The notes: a model not told the origin generated them from the letters alone. Shown: positions 8,280 to 19,382, numbered from the stretch's first letter. The stretch: 64,000 bases of DNA from Microvirga sp. 3-52 (GCF_018383585.1 NZ_JAHAMK010000022.1:1-64000), one strand, 5' to 3'. Numbers and translations: made by a program.

Positions 8280-10028
8280 ATGAGCGATGGCACCGTGCCG
8301 ATAGTTGCGCGCTCGCTCCCGGGCGTGCCGACCCGCTTGCGGGGCCGCGTCGCCCTGATCTTCGCGGCCATCATCGTGGTGACCTGCGTTGTCGCGGCGG
8401 CGCTGCTGCTATCGAATGCCCGGCATGAGCGCCAGATCGTCCGGGAGCATACCCTGGGGAACGCGATTGCGCTGTCGTTTGCGTTCGACCAGGAGGTGGC
8501 AGCAGGCAACGCCCTGCTGAAGGGCCTGTCCTCGTCGCCGGCCCTGAAGTCCGGCGACGCCAGGGGCTTCTACGACCAGCTCAAGGCAACGCCGATCCCC
8601 GACGGATCCTGGCTGATCCTTCAGGATCTGGACGGTCAGGTCGTCAACACCCTCCGGCCGTTCGGGGCGGCGCTCCCGCGGCACCGGGACTTCCCGACCT
8701 ATCCGGAAGCCCTAAACCGGGTGCGGGAGCGCGGGTGGACGGTGTCGGGCCGCATGGCTAGCCTCGCGAAGCCCGGAACGACGATCATCGCGCTCAGCCT
8801 GCGGATCAACCACGACGACGGCACGATGAAAGGCTTCATCACCACCGTCCTGTCGCAGGATCGCCTCGGAGCCATCCTGGGAAGCCAGGACGTCCCTGCG
8901 GCATCGACGCGAGGCGTCTACGACCGCAAGCTCCAGCCCATCGTGACTACGAGGGGAGCCGAGACATCGTCGCGGGTTCCCATGCCAGTCGCCCTTGCCG
9001 CGCGCCTCGCCACCGCAAACGGGAACGAGACGGTCGAGGGCTTGATCGAGGATGTCGACGAGCGCGGCATCCCGATCCTGGTCGCATACCGCAATTCCGG
9101 AGCCACGAACTGGACGACCATGGTCGCGGTCCCGCTTTCCGGTGTGAACGCTCCCGTCGCGGGCGCCCTGCGCCAGATGGCCGGGATGGCGGCCTTCCTC
9201 CTTCTGGCCGGCGGCCTCGCCGCGCTGTTCACGGCCCGTCAGGTGGAGCAGCCGCTCCGAACGCTGTCCGATCAGGTCGCTGGCGCGAACAACAAGGTCA
9301 GCGAGCTGTCCGGGCAGTTGCTCGCCCTCCAGGAGGAGGAGCGGCAACGCATCGCCCGCGAGCTGCACGACTCGACGGCGCAGCACCTTGTGGCGGCAAA
9401 CCTCGGACTGTCGGGCCTCGAGGCGGAGGTTCGGCAAAGCCCGGCGGGCCACAAGACCCTGAGGGAGGTCGAAGGCCTGCTGACGGAGGCGCTGCGGGAG
9501 CTGCGTATTTTCACCTACCTGCTGCATCCACCGAACCTGGAGAAGGACGGCCTGCAGGCCACGTTGCGGGATTTTGCCGAAGGCTTTGCGGGGCGAACGG
9601 GACTCGTTGCCCGGATTCGCATTTCGGAGGAGGTGGACGATCTGCCGCCGGACCTCCAGCGGACGATCCTGCGCGTGATGCAGGAGGCCCTCACCAACGT
9701 GCATCGGCACGCCGGCGCCTCGCACGTGTCGGTCGATGCCCGCATTGTCTCCGGTCGCTTGGTCGTGCGCATCCGCGACAATGGGCGCGGGATCACCGGT
9801 GCTGCCCGGCTGGAAGGACCGATCCGGCTCGGCGTTGGCGTTGCAGGCATGCGAGCCCGCCTGGAGCAGTTCGACGGCGAGCTGCGGATCCGAACCGGTC
9901 GCGGCGGCACCAGCATCGTCGCGATGGTCCCCGTCCGCGGGACTGGTCGAGCATCATCACGGGCCGGAAGCTTGCGGATGCCATGGCTGTCGAGCCGGGA
10001 CAAGGCGGACGGCCAGGCCCTTTCCTGA
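8280..10028 (+). CDS. Membrane sensor histidine kinase, NarX/DesK (HisKA_3) type
   Basis: A 582-residue kinase. One membrane segment lies near residues 25-45 (LIFAAIIVVTCVVAAALLL) and a second near 305-325; the extracytoplasmic domain between them is about 250 residues. A HAMP-like linker follows, then the phospho-acceptor motif ERQRIARELHDSTAQH typical of HisKA_3 kinases. The HATPase domain contains QEALTNVHRHAGA, IRDNGRGI and GVGVAGMRARLEQ. The start at 8280 is chosen because GGAGGT lies 7 bases upstream. The NarL-type regulator gene follows after 134 bases, so the two form a cognate pair. The signal sensed is unknown. Confidence 0.92.
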   Translation: MSDGTVPIVARSLPGVPTRLRGRVALIFAAIIVVTCVVAAALLLSNARHERQIVREHTLGNAIALSFAFDQEVAAGNALLKGLSSSPALKSGDARGFYDQLKATPIPDGSWLILQDLDGQVVNTLRPFGAALPRHRDFPTYPEALNRVRERGWTVSGRMASLAKPGTTIIALSLRINHDDGTMKGFITTVLSQDRLGAILGSQDVPAASTRGVYDRKLQPIVTTRGAETSSRVPMPVALAARLATANGNETVEGLIEDVDERGIPILVAYRNSGATNWTTMVAVPLSGVNAPVAGALRQMAGMAAFLLLAGGLAALFTARQVEQPLRTLSDQVAGANNKVSELSGQLLALQEEERQRIARELHDSTAQHLVAANLGLSGLEAEVRQSPAGHKTLREVEGLLTEALRELRIFTYLLHPPNLEKDGLQATLRDFAEGFAGRTGLVARIRISEEVDDLPPDLQRTILRVMQEALTNVHRHAGASHVSVDARIVSGRLVVRIRDNGRGITGAARLEGPIRLGVGVAGMRARLEQFDGELRIRTGRGGTSIVAMVPVRGTGRASSRAGSLRMPWLSSRDKADGQALS

Positions 10029-10032
10029 AGTT

Positions 10033-10099
10033 TCAGGGTCTGCCTCCGGCACTTTCAGGGTTTCGCGCGGATGGGTTTGGCGGCCCAAAGGTGTATCCT
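10033..10099 (+). promoter_or_regulatory. Promoter with tandem TCAGGGT sites upstream of response regulator
   Basis: TCAGGGTCT (10033-10041) and TCAGGGTTT (10055-10063) are direct repeats 22 bases apart. TATCCT stands at 10094-10099, 37 bases after the A of the second AGGGTTT, a plausible -10. This is the fullest copy of an arrangement seen at several loci here. It suggests that the response regulator gene has its own, possibly autoregulated, promoter. Confidence 0.55.
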
Positions 10100-10162
10100 G
10101 CCTCTGGGGCTCGGGGGACTCGGGGGCTCGGACGCCAGACCCCAGTCGGAGGAAGTCTTGCG

Positions 10163-10795
10163 ATGACGCGCATTCTGATCGCAGACGATCACGACGTGGT
10201 CCGCTCTGGCGTCCGGACCATCCTGGAGGGGCATGAGGGTTGGGAGGTGGTCGGCGAGGCCCGGGACGGCAAGCAGGCCATTGACCAAGCCCTGGCCCTG
10301 CGACCCGATGTCGTGATCCTCGATTACTCGCTGCCTCTGGTGAACGGCGTGGAGGCGACCCGCCAGATCCGGGGCCGCGTGCCCGGCGTAGAGGTGTTGA
10401 TCTTCACCATGCACGACACCGACAGCCTAATCCGGGATGTCCTTGAGGCCGGCGCCCGCGGCTTCCTGCTCAAGTCGGATGCCAAGGCACTTTTGGTCTC
10501 GGCGGTGGAGGCACTGGCGGCCCACAGGCCGTTCTTCACTGGCAAGGTCTCCGAAGCTCTGCTCGAAACCTATCTATCGAAGGGAAGCGTGGACGAATCG
10601 GCGCTGACTGCGCGGGAGAAGGCGGTCGTACAACTGATCGCGGAGGGCAAGACCAACAAGCAGATCGCCGACATCCTGAGCATCAGCACCAAGACGGTCG
10701 AGACCCATCGCGCCCTGGCCTTGCGCAAGCTCAACCTCGACACGACCGCGGCCCTGATCCGCTACGCGATCCGCAACGGACTGGTGGAGGCGTAA
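10163..10795 (+). CDS. Response regulator, NarL/LuxR (FixJ) family
   Basis: A 210-residue regulator. The receiver domain has the acidic pair in ADDHD, the phospho-acceptor D54 in VVILDYSLP, and the conserved lysine in FLLKSD. The C-terminal LuxR-type helix-turn-helix (ALTAREKAVVQLIAEGKTN, then KQIADILSISTKTVETHR) binds DNA as a dimer. The start at 10163 has GGAGGA upstream; a longer frame with no ribosome site is rejected. It pairs with the upstream kinase and is a candidate to recognise the TCAGGGT repeats found before its own gene and before several envelope genes; that link is inference. Confidence 0.93.
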   Translation: MTRILIADDHDVVRSGVRTILEGHEGWEVVGEARDGKQAIDQALALRPDVVILDYSLPLVNGVEATRQIRGRVPGVEVLIFTMHDTDSLIRDVLEAGARGFLLKSDAKALLVSAVEALAAHRPFFTGKVSEALLETYLSKGSVDESALTAREKAVVQLIAEGKTNKQIADILSISTKTVETHRALALRKLNLDTTAALIRYAIRNGLVEA

Positions 10796-10889
10796 GCTCC
10801 GGAAAAGAGACCTCTGTACACGCGTGGCAACTTCGCCGTCCTCATCCGCTGCCGCGGAGCAGGAGAATGCTTTCGACAGGAGATCTATC

Positions 10890-11357
10890 ATGAACCCGAC
10901 GCTTCATCCTGCGGCTCCGCATCATCTGCCGGCGTTCATCGTCAGCCCTGGGGAGACGGACGTCTTCATGGTGGTCATGGCCGTAGTGCTGGTCATCGCC
11001 GTGATGGCCATCGGCCTGCTGTTCCTGCGCCTGCACACCTTGCCCGAGCGCATCGCTCACAAATCTCACAAGCTGCAGTTCGAGATCGTCGCCGTGCTCG
11101 GCCTGCTCGCCCTCTTCACCCACATCCATCTCTTCTGGGTCGCCGGCCTGCTGCTCGCCCTGATCGACATTCCCGATTTCGGCTGGCCCCTGCGCCGGAT
11201 CGCCGGATCGCTCGAGACGATCGCCGGCATCCCGCCCGGCCGGGGCGCCGACGGGGAGCCCGATGCGATCGCCGCCGATCCCGCCCCGGACGACACGGCC
11301 GAAGTGCCGAAGATCATCACGCTCCCGCGCATGCCGAAGGACCGGACCGATGCTTGA
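10890..11357 (+). CDS. Small inner-membrane protein, DUF3302-like (YiaW type)
   Basis: A 155-residue protein with two to three hydrophobic helices: one at about residues 25-48 (FMVVMAVVLVIAVMAIGLL) and a pair around 65-95 (IVAVLGLLALFTHIHLFWVA). The C-terminal tail is acidic and proline-rich. The pattern LHTLPERIA ... LFTHIHLFW resembles DUF3302 proteins such as E. coli YiaW, which are encoded next to an HlyD-type YiaV. Here too the next gene is HlyD-like and overlaps by 8 bases. CAGGAGAT precedes the start at 10890. Function of the pair is unknown; transport or envelope maintenance is likely. Confidence 0.75.
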   Translation: MNPTLHPAAPHHLPAFIVSPGETDVFMVVMAVVLVIAVMAIGLLFLRLHTLPERIAHKSHKLQFEIVAVLGLLALFTHIHLFWVAGLLLALIDIPDFGWPLRRIAGSLETIAGIPPGRGADGEPDAIAADPAPDDTAEVPKIITLPRMPKDRTDA

Positions 11358-12585
11358 GCTCCTTCTCTGCTCCCTGCTGACGATCCTGCCGGATTATCTT
11401 TTCCGCCGCTATGCCCAGGGCAAGCGGCTCGGCCGCGAGATCACGCTCTACTCGGTCTGGTTCGAGCTGCGCTGGGGCATCATCGCCTGCCTGATGCTCA
11501 CGGTCGGGCTGATCACGGTGATCTTCTACAACCATCCCTCCACGACCAGCGCCACCCTGTACTACCGGACGGTGCCGATCCTGCCGGAGACCAACGGACG
11601 GGTCGCCGAGGTCTACGTTGACGGCGTGACCGGCGAGGTGAAGCAAGGCGCGCCGATATTCCGGCTCGACAGTTCGACCCAGGAGGCGGCGGCGGAGGCC
11701 GCCCGGCGCAAGATCGCCGAAACCGATGCGGCACTGGCCGTCGCGCGGACTGATGTTCTCGCGGCCGAGGGCCGGATCCAGGAGGCGCGCAGCGCCCATC
11801 AGCAGGCCGTGGACGAGCTGGCGACCAAGCAGGAGATCTACCGGCGCAACCCGGGCGCCGTGGCGATCCGGGACATCGAGCGGCTTCAGGTCGCCGTGCA
11901 GGGGCGCCAGGGCGGGATCGACGCGACCACTGCCGCCAAGAGTTCCGCCGAGGCGCAGATCTCCACGCTCCTGCCGGCCCAGAAGGCCAGCGCCGAAGCC
12001 GCCCTGGCGCAGGCCGAGGTGGAACTGGCGAAGACCGTCGTGCGCGCCGGCGTGACCGGGCGCGTAGAGCAGTTCACCCTGCGGGTGGGCGACATCGTCA
12101 ACCCGTTCATGCGCCCGGCCGGGGTGCTGATCCCGCAGGGCGCCGGACGCAGGGCCATCCAGGCGGGCTTCGGGCAGATCGAGGCGCAGGTGATGAAGGT
12201 CGGGATGGTGGCCGAGGTCACGTGCATCTCGAAGCCCTGGACGGTGATCCCGATGGTGGTGACGCAGGTGCAGGACTTCATCGCGGCCGGCCAGTTCCGG
12301 GGCGGCGAGCAGCTGATCGACCCGCAGCAGGTGGTGCGGCCGGGGACCATCCTGGTGTTTCTCGAGCCGCTCCACGCGGGCGGGCTCGAGGGGGTGACGC
12401 CGGGCAGCTCCTGCATCGCCAACGCCTACACCAGCAACCACGATCTGATCGCCTCGGGTGAGGTCGGCGCGACCAGGGGCGTGGTGCTCCATGCGGTGGA
12501 CGCGGTCGGGCTCGTGCACGCCATGATCCTGCGCATCCAGGCGCTGGTGCTGCCGATCCGGACCCTCGTGTTCACCGGACACTGA
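11350..12585 (+). CDS. HlyD-family membrane fusion protein (YiaV-like)
   Basis: A 411-residue periplasmic adaptor anchored by one N-terminal membrane helix (IIACLMLTVGLITVIFY). A split biotinyl-lipoyl-like domain (TNGRVAEVYVDGVTGEVKQG ... VRAGVTGRVEQFTLRVGD) flanks a long coiled coil rich in Ala, Glu and Gln, about residues 110-230. The start lies inside the end of the DUF3302-like gene (ATGCTTGA overlap), indicating translational coupling. No dedicated pump or outer-membrane channel gene is adjacent, as is common for the YiaV/YiaW pair. Exported substrate unknown. Confidence 0.85.
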   Translation: MLELLLCSLLTILPDYLFRRYAQGKRLGREITLYSVWFELRWGIIACLMLTVGLITVIFYNHPSTTSATLYYRTVPILPETNGRVAEVYVDGVTGEVKQGAPIFRLDSSTQEAAAEAARRKIAETDAALAVARTDVLAAEGRIQEARSAHQQAVDELATKQEIYRRNPGAVAIRDIERLQVAVQGRQGGIDATTAAKSSAEAQISTLLPAQKASAEAALAQAEVELAKTVVRAGVTGRVEQFTLRVGDIVNPFMRPAGVLIPQGAGRRAIQAGFGQIEAQVMKVGMVAEVTCISKPWTVIPMVVTQVQDFIAAGQFRGGEQLIDPQQVVRPGTILVFLEPLHAGGLEGVTPGSSCIANAYTSNHDLIASGEVGATRGVVLHAVDAVGLVHAMILRIQALVLPIRTLVFTGH

Positions 12586-12736
12586 GACCTCGGTGCATCA
12601 TACCGGCTGTCCCTGACCTCTTCAGAAGATGTCGGCAGTTGGTGAGCGACGGCTTGTGCACTGGGCTGACATCGCCCCTGCGTTCGGAGACGATGGGGTG
12701 AGGAGACGGTCGGGAAAGGCAGTTGAAGCACGCCTC

Positions 12737-13629
12737 TTACAACAGTCGCGGCGGGGCCCCTCCTGCTGATTGGACAGAGAGGGCACCCGCCTTGATCCCG
12801 GCGGTCAAGCTACCTCTTATATCGGAGGTGTCGAGCCAGGAATGCAGGAATCCTGCGTTGAAAGCATCGCCCGCTCCCGTGGTGTCGACCACGTTGACAG
12901 GAAGCGCCTCTGCGGAAACATAATCAGTCCCACAGGATGCCATGGCGCCGTGTTCGCCGCGTTTCAGGACAACCACCGGAAAATGCTTCTGCAGATGATG
13001 CAGGATGGCCTCAGCTGATCTTTCACCGGTCAGCGCCTCTCCCTCCTCGACATTCGGAAGGAAGACATCGATTCCTGAACATATCTCGAAGAAGCCTGTA
13101 TCCCGACGGATCAGCTGGTCATCCCAACTCGGATCAAGCGAGATGGTCAGGCCCTGGCCCTTTGCCATGGCGATCACGTCGGGATTGTCCTTGAGCGTGG
13201 CGAACTCCGCGATATGTAGATGCGCGATATCGGGCACCGAGAGGGCTTTTTCGAGCGATGCCGGTCGGGATGTGCCGGCGCGTCGGGAAATGAAAGCACG
13301 CTCGCCGTCCTTCACCAGAGCGACGGTCGGCTGGGGCCCTGCGTCGTGAGAACGCTCGACAAGGGCGAGATCGATGCCGCTGGCTTCAAGCTCTGGATCG
13401 AGAGCCAGCGAGAGAGGGTCGGTTCCAAGGCGCGTAAGCAATGCTGCTGGCCGGCCAAGGGATGCAAGATGAGCCGCGGTGATATAGGCACCGCCGCCTG
13501 CGACGATGGTCACGTCCCTGGCAAAGCGCTCGCGGCCGAGCACCGGCATGTCATGCAGGCCCGTGAAGATGATGTCGCAATAGGTGCGTCCAAGGCACAA
13601 AACCTTGTTCCGCTCAAGGGACTTCGCGG

Positions 13630-13633
<4 letters not shown>
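12737..13633 (-). CDS. PfkB-family carbohydrate kinase
   Basis: A 298-residue ribokinase-fold sugar kinase. The N-terminal glycine-rich motif is GGGAYITAAHLASLG. The C-terminal PfkB signature DTTGAGDAFNAGF includes the catalytic aspartate and anion hole. It phosphorylates a sugar or sugar derivative using ATP. Its ATGA overlap with the upstream ABC ATPase places it last in the carbohydrate transport operon, so it probably traps the imported compound. Substrate not determinable from sequence. Confidence 0.9.
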
Positions 13634-14700
<1,067 letters not shown>

Positions 14701-14702
14701 TG

Positions 14703-16217
14703 TCAGGCTCCAAGAAGTGCGTGGAAACGGGATTGAAGATCTTGGGCAGATGCCTCGGCACGGCTCTTTGTGTCCTGCATTCGCGCACGGCATCCTGCGA
14801 TTTCCTGACCGTATCCGTCAATCGCCTGAGCCAATGCCCTTGGCGCCGGTCCGCCGAACCGGTCGCGCACGGCCACGAAGTTTTCAGCGGAGACGATCTC
14901 GGCGAACCGGCCGGGCGTGACGCTCGCGTCACGACCCGTACAGCGGTTGAAGGCTCCACGAAAAGCCTCATAGCCATCGCTGGCAATGTCGCCGCCGATG
15001 GCGACGACCGCGCGTGCGACCTCGGCGGCAATCTCATGCGCCTCGCGGAAGGATAGACCTTCCAGGCGCACGAGGCTGTCGGCAAGTTCCGTCACCGTGA
15101 TGCAGCTGCGGCGGATGTTCTGACGCACGCGTTCGGCATCGACCTTCAGCGCGGGAACCAGCGCGGCGAGCAGGTCGAGAACGCGCCCGCCGCTCTCGAA
15201 GGCGCCATAGCCGAAGCCCTGGCTTTCCCCCTCGCTGTCGTTCATGTCGGTGAAGGGCGTGTTGTGCATGATCGTGAGCATCGCCTGCGCTCGACCGACG
15301 GTTTGCGACGCGAGGTGGCGCATATGTTCAATGGGAACGGGATTGCGCTTCTGTGGCATGATCGACGAGATCTGCACGAAGGCGTTGGGGACATAGATCT
15401 GTCCGACCTCGAAGCTCGTCCAGAACTGCAAATCCTGGATGAAGCGGCCGAGATGCAGGAATATGAGCTCGATGGCCGAATAGGTGGATGTGATGTAATC
15501 GATGGATGCGATGCAGCTATAGGAATTCTGCAAAGGGCGGCTGAAGCCGAGCAGGTGGGCCATCAGTTCGCGATCGATGGGAAAGCCGCTCGTGGTGATG
15601 GCGGCAGCGCCCATCGGGCTCCGGTCGACGATGTCTCGGGCCGCTTCCAGGCGGGCAATATCGCGCAGCAGGGTCTCGAGAACGGCGGACAAATAATGCC
15701 CGAAAACGGTCGGCTGCGCCGGCTGCCCGTGGGTATAGGCAACGATCAGCGTTCGACTTTCCCGTTCCGCCACGGACGCGAGGGTCTCGGCCAGACCTAC
15801 CAGGCGCGCCAAAAACGGGTCGATGCGATGTTTGAGGCCGAGCTTGAACAGGGTGTGATCGATGTCGTTGCGGGAACGTGCCGTATGTAGGCGCCCTGCG
15901 AGATCCGGCCCGAGGCGGGCGCGAAGCTGTTTCTCGATGAAGAAGAAGAAGTCTTCCACTTCGCCGGTATAAGTCAGGCTGTTCACATCGACCTCGCGCT
16001 CGATGGCTTCGAGAGCCTGGGCGATAGGCCGCGCCTGCTCGATGGTCAGGATCCCGGTTTCGTAGAGCATCACGAGATGCGCCCGGTCTATCAGCCGGAA
16101 TCCGTCCACGTGATGGTCCTTTGCTCCGTCAAAAAGAGGGCGAAGGACGGTCTCCTTGTAGACGGGATCCGGGAAGGTGGATGTATCGTTGAAGGAGCCT
16201 GCGGTCATCGGCTTCAC
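14703..16217 (-). CDS. Argininosuccinate lyase-like enzyme (fumarase/aspartase superfamily)
   Basis: A 504-residue homologue of argininosuccinate lyase. It has LHTARSRNDIDHT (region C1), TYTHGQPAQP-like HGQPAQPTVFGHY (C2) and the C3 signature SSIMPQKRNPVPIEHM with the flexible-loop serine. Family enzymes remove fumarate or a related acid from an N- or O-substituted succinate. The gene sits inside a sugar ABC operon (ATGA overlap with a permease gene), not with arginine genes, so urea-cycle work is unlikely. A better guess is cleavage of a sugar-linked succinyl or malyl group. It is about 40 residues longer than typical ArgH. Confidence 0.82.
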   Translation of the reverse strand: MKPMTAGSFNDTSTFPDPVYKETVLRPLFDGAKDHHVDGFRLIDRAHLVMLYETGILTIEQARPIAQALEAIEREVDVNSLTYTGEVEDFFFFIEKQLRARLGPDLAGRLHTARSRNDIDHTLFKLGLKHRIDPFLARLVGLAETLASVAERESRTLIVAYTHGQPAQPTVFGHYLSAVLETLLRDIARLEAARDIVDRSPMGAAAITTSGFPIDRELMAHLLGFSRPLQNSYSCIASIDYITSTYSAIELIFLHLGRFIQDLQFWTSFEVGQIYVPNAFVQISSIMPQKRNPVPIEHMRHLASQTVGRAQAMLTIMHNTPFTDMNDSEGESQGFGYGAFESGGRVLDLLAALVPALKVDAERVRQNIRRSCITVTELADSLVRLEGLSFREAHEIAAEVARAVVAIGGDIASDGYEAFRGAFNRCTGRDASVTPGRFAEIVSAENFVAVRDRFGGPAPRALAQAIDGYGQEIAGCRARMQDTKSRAEASAQDLQSRFHALLGA

Positions 16218-17071
16218 CCTTTAAGTCCGGCCAGCATCACGCCTCGGACGATGTAACGCTGGAGGAACAGGAAGATGATGAGGGTGGGGAGGGTGGCGAT
16301 GCTTGCGCCTGTCATGATCTTCTCCCACTGGATGGATTGCTCTACCGCGAAGCTGGAGAGCCCAACCGGCAGCGTGTAGAGCTCCGCGCTCGTCGTCACG
16401 ATGAGCGGCCAGAAGAAGGCTGTCCAGTTGCCGAGGAAGGTGAAGATCGCGAGTGCCGACAACGCGGGGGTCACGAGCGGCATTGCAATCTTCCACCAGA
16501 TGGCGAATTCGTTCAGGCCGTCGATCCGTGCAGCTTCCAGGAAGTCGTTCGGTATGCCTTCAAAGAACTGTTTCATCAGGAAGGTGCCGAAGGCCGTCAT
16601 CATGCCTGGGAACATGATGCCCCAGTAGCTGTCGAGCCATCCGAACTGGCTCGCCATGAGATACCACGGGAGCACAAGCATCTCGGTCGGGATCATCAGC
16701 GTGGACAGGATGGCGACAAAGACGATGTACCGGCCCCGGAAGCGGAACTTTGCCAGCGTATAGCCGACCAGACTGTCGAAGAACACATTCGAGAGCGTGA
16801 CGATGATCGCCACGATCATTGAGTTGACGAACCATCGCGTGAAGCGGCCGTCGCTCAGGATCTCGATGTAATTGTCGAAGGTCGGTGCCGCCGGAATGAT
16901 GCGCAGATCATAGACCTGCGAGGCGTCCTTGAGGGAGGTCGACAGCATGAAGAGCAGGGGCGTTACCATGATGACGCCACCGATGAACAGGAGCGTCCAG
17001 GCGATAATGCGGCCAGGCCTGACACGCGGCATGGGAAGAGAGGACCTCTGAGACGGTGCAGCGCGAGTCAT
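16214..17071 (-). CDS. Carbohydrate ABC transporter permease (MalG type)
   Basis: A 285-residue inner-membrane permease with six predicted helices. The EAA loop that contacts the ATPase reads EAARIDGLNEFAIWWKIAMP. A proline-rich cytoplasmic N terminus precedes the first helix (IAWTLLFIGGVIMVTPLLFM). It forms the translocation pore with the upstream MalF-type subunit; the stop of that gene and this start share one base. Downstream it overlaps the lyase gene by ATGA. Confidence 0.94.
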   Translation of the reverse strand: MTRAAPSQRSSLPMPRVRPGRIIAWTLLFIGGVIMVTPLLFMLSTSLKDASQVYDLRIIPAAPTFDNYIEILSDGRFTRWFVNSMIVAIIVTLSNVFFDSLVGYTLAKFRFRGRYIVFVAILSTLMIPTEMLVLPWYLMASQFGWLDSYWGIMFPGMMTAFGTFLMKQFFEGIPNDFLEAARIDGLNEFAIWWKIAMPLVTPALSALAIFTFLGNWTAFFWPLIVTTSAELYTLPVGLSSFAVEQSIQWEKIMTGASIATLPTLIIFLFLQRYIVRGVMLAGLKG

Positions 17072-17997
17072 CAGCGATCTCTCATGAGGCGCAGTTGAAC
17101 GAGGGAGATCACGAGCAGGATCAGGAACAGAACGACTGTCTGGGCGGCCGCATAGCCCATTTCGTAGGAGCTGAAGGCCGTCTGATAGATCATCAGCACA
17201 AGTGGCTTGGTTGAATTCAGCGGGCCACCGGGATCGTTCGTGTTGATGTTGTAGACCTGATCGAAGATGCGCAGGAAGCCGATGGACGAGAAAACGACCA
17301 GGAAGACGAGGGTCGGCTTGAGCAGCGGAAGGGTGATCTTCCGCAGGATCGCGCCCTCCGACAGGCCGTCGATCCGCGCGGCTTCGTAATAGGTCACCGG
17401 AATGGCGCGCAGTCCGGCGAGGAAGATGATGATCTGGAAGCCGAGGCCCGCCCAGACGGCCGGCGCAAGAACTGCCGGCAGCGCCTGAGTGGTGGAACGA
17501 AGGAAGGGCTGCTGCGGGATGCCGAAACCTGCGAGGACGTCATTGATCACGCCGATGGGGACGGGCTGGTAGAACCAGCGCCAGACCCATGCCATCGCAG
17601 CCGCGGTCGTGAGAAACGGCAGAAAATACAAGGCGCGGATGAACGTGTGCATGAACCTCACCCGGTCGAGATAATACGCCACGATGAACGAGATCATCAG
17701 GCTGATCGGCGTACCGAGAATCAGGTATACGAAGGTATTGCGAAACACCTGCCAGAAGAGCGGGTCCGCAAAGAGCCGCTTGTAGTTCTCCAACCCGACG
17801 AATTCGGCCGGCTTGGTGATGGTCCAGTCCGTCACCGACAGGTAGAAGGCCTGGAATGTCGGCCAGAAGCGAATGACGACGTAGAAGAGAAGGGGAACTG
17901 CGAGGAAGCCCCATGCCCATATCAGCTGTTTCTGGCCAAGGCTCGTTCTCGACCAGAAGCCGCCGGTGGTGGCCTCTCGATGCGCGACAACGGACAT
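17071..17997 (-). CDS. Carbohydrate ABC transporter permease (MalF type)
   Basis: A 308-residue permease with about six helices and the EAA motif EAARIDGLSEGAILRKITLP. It begins 26 bases after the stop of the solute-binding protein gene and shares one base with the MalG-type gene that follows. It forms the heterodimeric channel of the importer. Confidence 0.94.
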   Translation of the reverse strand: MSVVAHREATTGGFWSRTSLGQKQLIWAWGFLAVPLLFYVVIRFWPTFQAFYLSVTDWTITKPAEFVGLENYKRLFADPLFWQVFRNTFVYLILGTPISLMISFIVAYYLDRVRFMHTFIRALYFLPFLTTAAAMAWVWRWFYQPVPIGVINDVLAGFGIPQQPFLRSTTQALPAVLAPAVWAGLGFQIIIFLAGLRAIPVTYYEAARIDGLSEGAILRKITLPLLKPTLVFLVVFSSIGFLRIFDQVYNINTNDPGGPLNSTKPLVLMIYQTAFSSYEMGYAAAQTVVLFLILLVISLVQLRLMRDR

Positions 17998-18023
17998 GAG
18001 ATTGTTCCTCGCGGCTCGCTTGA

Positions 18024-19277
18024 TCAGCGCTTGGCGCGGTCGAGGATCGCCTGCTCGGCTTCGGCAGCCTTCGCGAGCGAGGCCTTTGGCTCTTCATTGC
18101 CGATCAGGACGCGGTTGACCATGTCGATGGCAACCTGACGCTGGGCAAGTTCGTCCTTAAAGAGCGTGGTGTGAGCATATTCCAGCCCCTTGAGGAACGG
18201 GCCATAGATCGGGTGCGCGATGTTCTCGGGCGTGAGAGCCGCGGTGCGGCGTGCCGGCAACTCACCCACGACCTCCATCCAGATGTTCATGGCTTCCGGA
18301 GAGGAGACATAGGCCAGAAACTTCTCCGCCGCCGCCAGCTTCTCGCCTTCCGCCTTCGTGGTGATCGCATTGGCGAAATAGCTCGCATAGTTGCTGCGCA
18401 CGCCTTGGGCATTGGCGGGAAGCTCGGTCACACCCCATTCGAAGCTCTTGATCGTGCCGAAGGAGCCAAGACGGAACGTGCCGTCGATGGTCATAGCGGC
18501 GAGGCCAGCGCGGAATGCAGCTTGACCTTCATCCATGAAGCCAGCTTGACCGACCTTATGCTTCTTCTGGAGGTCCGTGTAAAAGGTGAGCGCTTTCAGG
18601 CCTGCCTCGTCGTTGTAGGTGACCTTGGTGTCATTCTCGGTGTAGGGAGTGCCGCCGAACTGGCGGATCAGGACTTCGCGCCACCATTGGTGATCCTGCC
18701 CGGTCATGTCGAGCGTCATGCCGGCGGAAGTGATGTTGCCGCTGCCGTCGCGCTTTGTGGTTTTCTCGGCGGCCGCGATGAGCTCCTCAAGCGTCTTAGG
18801 CGGGTTGTTGGGATCGAGGCCTGCGTCCTTGAAGGCCTTCTTGTTGTAGAAGAGCGCCAACGAGCGCACGGCCGTCGGCAGGCCATAATAATCGTTGCCG
18901 CGCTTCATGGCGCTGACGATCGGGAAGAAGTCGCGCTCGATATCTGCGGCCGGGAAGGCTTCGGCCCGCAGAGGGCGGATCATCTTGCCGGCGATGAAAT
19001 TGTCGGTCCAGCCATAGAAAAGCTGCACCACGTCCGGTCCTTGACCGGCAAGGATCGAGGCGGCGACCTTCGTCTGATAATCGGCATAGGGAAAGGTGGT
19101 CTGCTTGACCTTGATGTCCGGATTGGCCTCCTGGAACTTCGCGATCAACTGGTTCATCGCCTTGACGCGCGTGTCGAAGACATACTGCCAGTATTCGATC
19201 TCAACGGCCCTTGCGCCAGAGGCTGCCAGAGTGGCGACGCCCAAAGCGACGCTCGCGATCAAGTGACGAAAACGCAT
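18024..19277 (-). CDS. Sugar ABC transporter substrate-binding protein
   Basis: A 417-residue extracellular solute-binding protein (family 1). The start at 19277 (MRFRHLIASVALGVATLAAS) follows GGAGAGGG and gives a clean signal peptide ending near ARA; the frame open further upstream overlaps the divergent promoter and is rejected. The mature protein begins EIEYWQYVFDTRVKAMNQLI and contains AAKFQEANPDIKV-like and GPDVVQLFYGWTD segments typical of sugar binders. First gene of the operon; substrate unknown. Confidence 0.93.
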   Translation of the reverse strand: MRFRHLIASVALGVATLAASGARAVEIEYWQYVFDTRVKAMNQLIAKFQEANPDIKVKQTTFPYADYQTKVAASILAGQGPDVVQLFYGWTDNFIAGKMIRPLRAEAFPAADIERDFFPIVSAMKRGNDYYGLPTAVRSLALFYNKKAFKDAGLDPNNPPKTLEELIAAAEKTTKRDGSGNITSAGMTLDMTGQDHQWWREVLIRQFGGTPYTENDTKVTYNDEAGLKALTFYTDLQKKHKVGQAGFMDEGQAAFRAGLAAMTIDGTFRLGSFGTIKSFEWGVTELPANAQGVRSNYASYFANAITTKAEGEKLAAAEKFLAYVSSPEAMNIWMEVVGELPARRTAALTPENIAHPIYGPFLKGLEYAHTTLFKDELAQRQVAIDMVNRVLIGNEEPKASLAKAAEAEQAILDRAKR

Positions 19278-19382
19278 ATCCCTCTCCATTCTTCTGGCGC
19301 GGGGCGCGCCGACATTTCTCTGGTGGCGGTCTTCGAGAGGACCGTTCCAGGACCAAGGCTCCTCTAGAGTCCTGAGACTGTC